A stretch of DNA of 64,000 bases, taken from positions 62,001 through 126,000 of the forward strand of contig NZ_PUIA01000057.1 of the NCBI RefSeq assembly GCF_002967715.1, written 5' to 3'. A model generated the notes under the pieces. That model was given only the letters and a program-made list of their open reading frames with translations, was not told where the DNA came from and made no database searches. Of the stretch, positions 60,525 to 64,000 are shown one piece after another. Source of the stretch: Blastopirellula marina (GTDB lineage Bacteria; Planctomycetota; Planctomycetia; Pirellulales; Pirellulaceae). A program made the translations under genes and the position numbers. Each line of letters opens with the position of its first letter. The stretch's first letter is position 1.

Positions 60525-62417
60525 CTAACTCTTTAATCGCTCCCACAGTTTTCGCAGAATTTCGAGCGTTTCCCTAGGGGCCTTTCCACTTCCGTAGGCA
60601 ACCTGGCCGTAAAGATCGGCCGTGGGACGTACCGTACTCGCCAATTCGTGGTGCTCGTTTTCGAGCATAGTGGCAAATTCGCCTGGCGTCTGTTCTTCCC
60701 GGCGTTGGCTCCCCTGCTCTGCCGCCCAAGCTTCCAGCGCCGCGAACGAATATCGCACCCACTCTTCCAGTGGCTTTCCCTTCCAACTCGGGTCCTGGAA
60801 TGGATTGCGAAACGCTGAGAATGCAATGCGCGGCTTCTTCAGCGGTTCGGGGGCCACCCCCTGCTCAACCTCTTCCTTTTTCTTTTCACCTAAGAGGCTC
60901 GCCCAGAACTCATTCCATGCCTTGACGATATCGTCCCAGAACTTCCACACCAAAAACGCGATCATGCCAAGAACGACCACGTAGACCAGAACTTTGAGCA
61001 AGTCCCCCAACGAAGCCAGTGGGTTGGGAAAGGAGAATGCCGGTGTTTGTGAAGGCGATTGATTTGATTGATCTTGGGGTGGCTCATTGGAAGCGTCTTC
61101 CTGAGAGTCCTTTTCTTCCGACGGCTTTGGCTTTGTGTCATCCTGCTGCTTTTGCTCTGGTTTGTCGGATTTCTCAGAGGATTGATCACCTTGCCGCTGC
61201 TCCGCTTCTCCCTGTTGAGACTTCGATGGATCGGACGACTTCTCCTGCGAGTCTGATTCCTTCTGCCCTTCGCTCTGGTTTTTGTCGTTCGTCTTCGAGT
61301 TCTCGCTTTGCTGCTGATCGGATTCTTTCGATTCCCCAGGCTTCTTTTTCTGAGCATTGGGGTCGGATTGGTTGCTGGCCTCTTTTCCGTCTTTTCGTGT
61401 CTCGTCTGACTTTTGCGAATTCTCGTCGGCTCGTTCCTGGTTTTCAGTGGTCTTCGAACGGTCCTGGCGATTGTCGTTCGTACCGTCTTTGTTGACGGCT
61501 ACCTGCGATGCTTTGCGTTGCTGTTCGTCTTGGTAGAAAGGAAGTTGAGCCAGTTCGTACTCGGCATTGGGCCGCGGCAAAATCGACACCACGATCAGCA
61601 CCAGTGCCACCACACCAAAGCCCACCCCCAGCCAGGTACCGGTCATACTGAGCGGCATGACCAGGCCGCGCGTTTGAAGGTAACGGCGAAGCCCAAGAAA
61701 ACTGGTCGTCACCAATAGACTCAGTGCGGCGAAGACATACGCGACAAGCAACGTGAACAGATACCACTTCTTATCGGCAACTTTGCTTCCGGCTAGTGCC
61801 TGGCCGAAGCCAAATATGGGAAGGGCTGCCAACGAGAAATAGACCACCCAAGCCCCTGGGGCAAACTTCGTATTCGTAGGATTGATCCAAGCGTCGAGCT
61901 TTTCTAGAAATGTCTTCGACTGCTGCGTATCTTCTTCTGCTTGACCGGTAACCCCCTGAAGCTGATCGTCAGGCTGGGTGATCTCTTGCTCATGAGATTC
62001 TTCTTCTGGTACTTCACCCCGGATCCACTGCATTAGCCCTTTTTGAGACGCATCGACGGAGCCGGCCATGACAGTGCAATCGTAAACCAGGCGGGTACTC
62101 AGCCACCACACAACCGCGAGCAGCACTGCTGTTAAGATGATCGCCTCGGGAACGAATCTCATCACCGCAGCGAGGACGCATACTCCCAGAATTCCTCCGA
62201 GAATTGCGGCTCGCGTTCCCCCCTCTTCGATCCCCACGCGAGCATTCGCCACGATCCCCAGTACAAACATGCACATGATGAAATTGAGCCGCCAGACATG
62301 GGGACCGTCGTAGAAGATCCCCACCGAAAACAGCACCAAACTTCCCACCAATACCATGATTAACGCCGGCGCAACGGCGATGATGGCATAGTCGAGTTCG
62401 GTGAGTCGGGGACGCAT
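60525..62417 (-). CDS. Membrane protein with DUF4129 tail and long charged linker
   Basis: 630 residues. Several membrane helices occur at about 12-125 and 190-280. Residues about 300-450 are an extreme low-complexity stretch of Q, E, K, S, D and N. A further helix lies at about 470-500, and residues about 545-628 match DUF4129 (WVRYSFAALEAWAAEQGSQR, TPGEFATMLE). DUF4129 proteins typically sit with MoxR ATPases, DUF58 proteins and transglutaminases, as here. The set is thought to act in envelope assembly or metal/protein maturation; the exact role is unknown. Confidence 0.82.
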   Translation of the reverse strand: MRPRLTELDYAIIAVAPALIMVLVGSLVLFSVGIFYDGPHVWRLNFIMCMFVLGIVANARVGIEEGGTRAAILGGILGVCVLAAVMRFVPEAIILTAVLLAVVWWLSTRLVYDCTVMAGSVDASQKGLMQWIRGEVPEEESHEQEITQPDDQLQGVTGQAEEDTQQSKTFLEKLDAWINPTNTKFAPGAWVVYFSLAALPIFGFGQALAGSKVADKKWYLFTLLVAYVFAALSLLVTTSFLGLRRYLQTRGLVMPLSMTGTWLGVGFGVVALVLIVVSILPRPNAEYELAQLPFYQDEQQRKASQVAVNKDGTNDNRQDRSKTTENQERADENSQKSDETRKDGKEASNQSDPNAQKKKPGESKESDQQQSENSKTNDKNQSEGQKESDSQEKSSDPSKSQQGEAEQRQGDQSSEKSDKPEQKQQDDTKPKPSEEKDSQEDASNEPPQDQSNQSPSQTPAFSFPNPLASLGDLLKVLVYVVVLGMIAFLVWKFWDDIVKAWNEFWASLLGEKKKEEVEQGVAPEPLKKPRIAFSAFRNPFQDPSWKGKPLEEWVRYSFAALEAWAAEQGSQRREEQTPGEFATMLENEHHELASTVRPTADLYGQVAYGSGKAPRETLEILRKLWERLKS

Positions 62418-62500
62418 GAAACTTTTGCTCTCAATCCATGACGAAAACAGTCGTCAGCTCTAAGTCAATCTCGCTGAAAACCAAACACTTCACACCCAAT

Positions 62501-63814
62501 CTAAAACAACGGATAGGCCTGTTCCTGACAGATCTGACTGATGGTTTCCATCGATTTCAACTGCTTGGCCAACATGCGTTCGGCAAGTAGCAATCCGGCG
62601 GCTTGGGCGAATTCGTACTCGTCCCAGCAATTGACGATGGGCGTCACGGCGTAACCTCCGCGGACCAGGTTACCCAGCGTCATCGCTATCTCAGGGGTAA
62701 CCTTACTAAGGATCGGAACGACCGTCGCATCGCGTGGCAGGTCACTCTCAATCTCCAAGAGCAGCGACGGCAGCGCGAGCCCTTCATTCTTTTCACTGCG
62801 GGCCATCATATGTCGGATCTGCTGAAACTGATGGGCACCTCTTTTGGTTCGCACCTTCTGGGGATTCAAGCGGGGATCACGATCGATACGCCCTGCACTC
62901 TTTCTGGCTGCGTCGCGCGTCCGGGCATCGAAGTCCCAGCCTTCGTATTTCATCCGCTCAGCCGCATCGACCGAATTGGTAAAGATCCCTACCTGTTGAT
63001 CCATCAAATGAACCGAATTGGCAATGGCTACCGCGCATTTGATCGCCAACTCGCTCCGAATCGGTTCATCCTTTTCCGGAAAGCTATCGGGATGAAGGTC
63101 GAGAATAATGCTTACGCCTGCAATGCAGGTTGCTTCGTACTGTTTGCTATGCAGTTGGCCGGTTCTGGCTGTCGAGGCCCAGTGAATCCGGTTCAGGGGA
63201 TCTCCCAATTGATAGCGACGAATGCCGGCAATACGCGACGGGTCTTCAAAAAGTCGCGATTGCATTTTGATTTCGCCCAAGGGACGCTTGGAAACGAGAT
63301 CGAATCCGTCCAGCGGAATAATCGCCGGATCGACCGTAATGAACTCTGGCTCAGCAATCACCTTGAATTGTTTGTATAGGCCGAACACATCCCCCGTCTC
63401 GAGCACGGCCGGTCCGATCTGATAGTATCCGCGGCGATTGCATTGAATTCGGTACGTAAATAGTTTGGTGGCCCGCGGCCATAACATCGCCAGGAAGATC
63501 CTCTTTCCATCCACTTCCAATGCCGCTGGACGAGTTATCACGGCATGTCTGGGCAGCAGATCCTCGATCAGCATCCACGGCATGGGAATGACACCCGAAT
63601 AATGGACGGTCAGCGCAACCGTGATCACATCCCCTTCTTCAGCATCTACCTGACTGACATGTCGAGTCGCCGATAAGCTTCGTAGCCAGTAGCGAACGAG
63701 CACCCGAGAGCCCAGCATGACCGCGACCAATGCGTACATGGCATAGGTCATCAATCCCAAGCCAAACGCCAAGGATAGAGCAAGCAGGATCGCGGCTCCC
63801 AAGACCCAACGCAT
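62501..63814 (-). CDS. DUF58 membrane-anchored protein
   Basis: 437 residues. Two membrane helices at the N-terminus (about 3-42), then a soluble domain with the DUF58 core at about 195-250 (QLGDPLNRIHWASTARTG, GVSIILDLHPDSF), a vWA-like fold. The ATG at 63814 overlaps the moxR stop by 1 nt (TAATG), so the two are coupled, as in most MoxR-DUF58 pairs. It probably acts as the partner of the MoxR chaperone. Confidence 0.88.
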   Translation of the reverse strand: MRWVLGAAILLALSLAFGLGLMTYAMYALVAVMLGSRVLVRYWLRSLSATRHVSQVDAEEGDVITVALTVHYSGVIPMPWMLIEDLLPRHAVITRPAALEVDGKRIFLAMLWPRATKLFTYRIQCNRRGYYQIGPAVLETGDVFGLYKQFKVIAEPEFITVDPAIIPLDGFDLVSKRPLGEIKMQSRLFEDPSRIAGIRRYQLGDPLNRIHWASTARTGQLHSKQYEATCIAGVSIILDLHPDSFPEKDEPIRSELAIKCAVAIANSVHLMDQQVGIFTNSVDAAERMKYEGWDFDARTRDAARKSAGRIDRDPRLNPQKVRTKRGAHQFQQIRHMMARSEKNEGLALPSLLLEIESDLPRDATVVPILSKVTPEIAMTLGNLVRGGYAVTPIVNCWDEYEFAQAAGLLLAERMLAKQLKSMETISQICQEQAYPLF

Positions 63815-64000
63815 TAAACCGTTGCCTCGTCCAGCATAGGGACAGGGACTTCCTGCAGAATATCGTCCAGCACGTCTTGGGGGGTTACTTTGCGAAGTCG
63901 ACTTTCGGGACGCAAGATCAGTCGATGAGCCATCACTGGCGTCAGCACTCGCTTGACGTCGTCTGGCAGCACGTAGTTGCGTCCCAAAATCGCTGCCAGT
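63814..64000 (-). CDS. MoxR-family AAA+ ATPase, C-terminal fragment (runs off right edge)
   Basis: The minus strand from 64000 to the TAA at 63814-63816 codes for about 61 residues with no start in the window. It contains the AAA-lid signature of MoxR ATPases ([15 protein letters not shown], then PVMAHRLIL). The rest lies to the right. It is the first visible gene of the MoxR-DUF58-DUF4129 group. Confidence 0.85.
   Translation of the reverse strand, partial: LAAILGRNYVLPDDVKRVLTPVMAHRLILRPESRLRKVTPQDVLDDILQEVPVPMLDEATV

Overview
The window is a planctomycete chromosome segment, most probably from the Pirellulaceae (Blastopirellula/Bremerella/Rhodopirellula relatives). I infer this from gene content: a WD40 protein with an SLA1-homology domain, FHA-linked Ser/Thr kinases, a MoxR-DUF58-DUF4129 module, a DUF3386-kelch-EF-hand protein, many secreted propeller proteins, few strong Shine-Dalgarno sites and moderately high GC. 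No rRNA, tRNA or CRISPR array was seen.

Layout. 1-7150 (minus): a trypsin-like protease cut by the left edge, a WD40 protein, then a sugar-acid operon (GntP permease, IlvD/Edd dehydratase, DapA-family aldolase). 7590-11935 (plus): central sugar metabolism (malQ, pgi, class I fructose-bisphosphate aldolase). 12360-19594 (plus): secreted proteins, with a DUF4198 / DUF3386-kelch / ApbE-DUF2271 / PepSY set. 20063-24145 (plus): an FHA kinase, an FHA membrane protein with a pseudo-protease domain, and a secreted coiled-coil protein. 24158-27407: an MMPL/RND transporter (minus) and an MBL-fold hydrolase (plus).

27874-47057 (plus, about 19 kb, mostly overlapping or tightly spaced genes) is the centrepiece. 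It is an iterative PUFA/heterocyst-glycolipid-type megasynthase operon. The 3595-residue synthase has the order KS, inactive KS (chain-length-factor-like), AT, three nearly identical ACPs, an embedded Ntn-hydrolase (C45/penicillin acyltransferase-like) domain, two KR units and a DH. It has no ER. Downstream follow a phosphopantetheinyl transferase, a Rieske oxygenase, a FabL-like SDR (candidate trans-acting enoyl reductase), a thioester-reductase-like protein with an SCP2-like tail, a glutamate-semialdehyde-type aminotransferase, an adenylate-forming ligase and a condensation-type (HHxxxDG) acyltransferase. The inferred product is an amino- and hydroxy-modified long-chain lipid, perhaps N- or O-acylated. 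This combination is the best candidate for an undescribed system.

An 876-bp IS5-family element (47057-47932) sits exactly in the stop codon of the last operon gene. Beyond it, 48007-53644 (plus) holds a fused 5-oxoprolinase/hydantoinase, a cupin-like protein and a zinc-free quinone oxidoreductase ending at a clear Rho-independent terminator. 53901-56501 holds purE-purK and a hypothetical protein. 56527-63814 (minus) holds a Tat-exported hydroxypyruvate-isomerase-like protein, dcd, an aldonolactone-oxidase-like flavoprotein, nth, and the DUF4129-DUF58-MoxR set, the last cut by the right edge.
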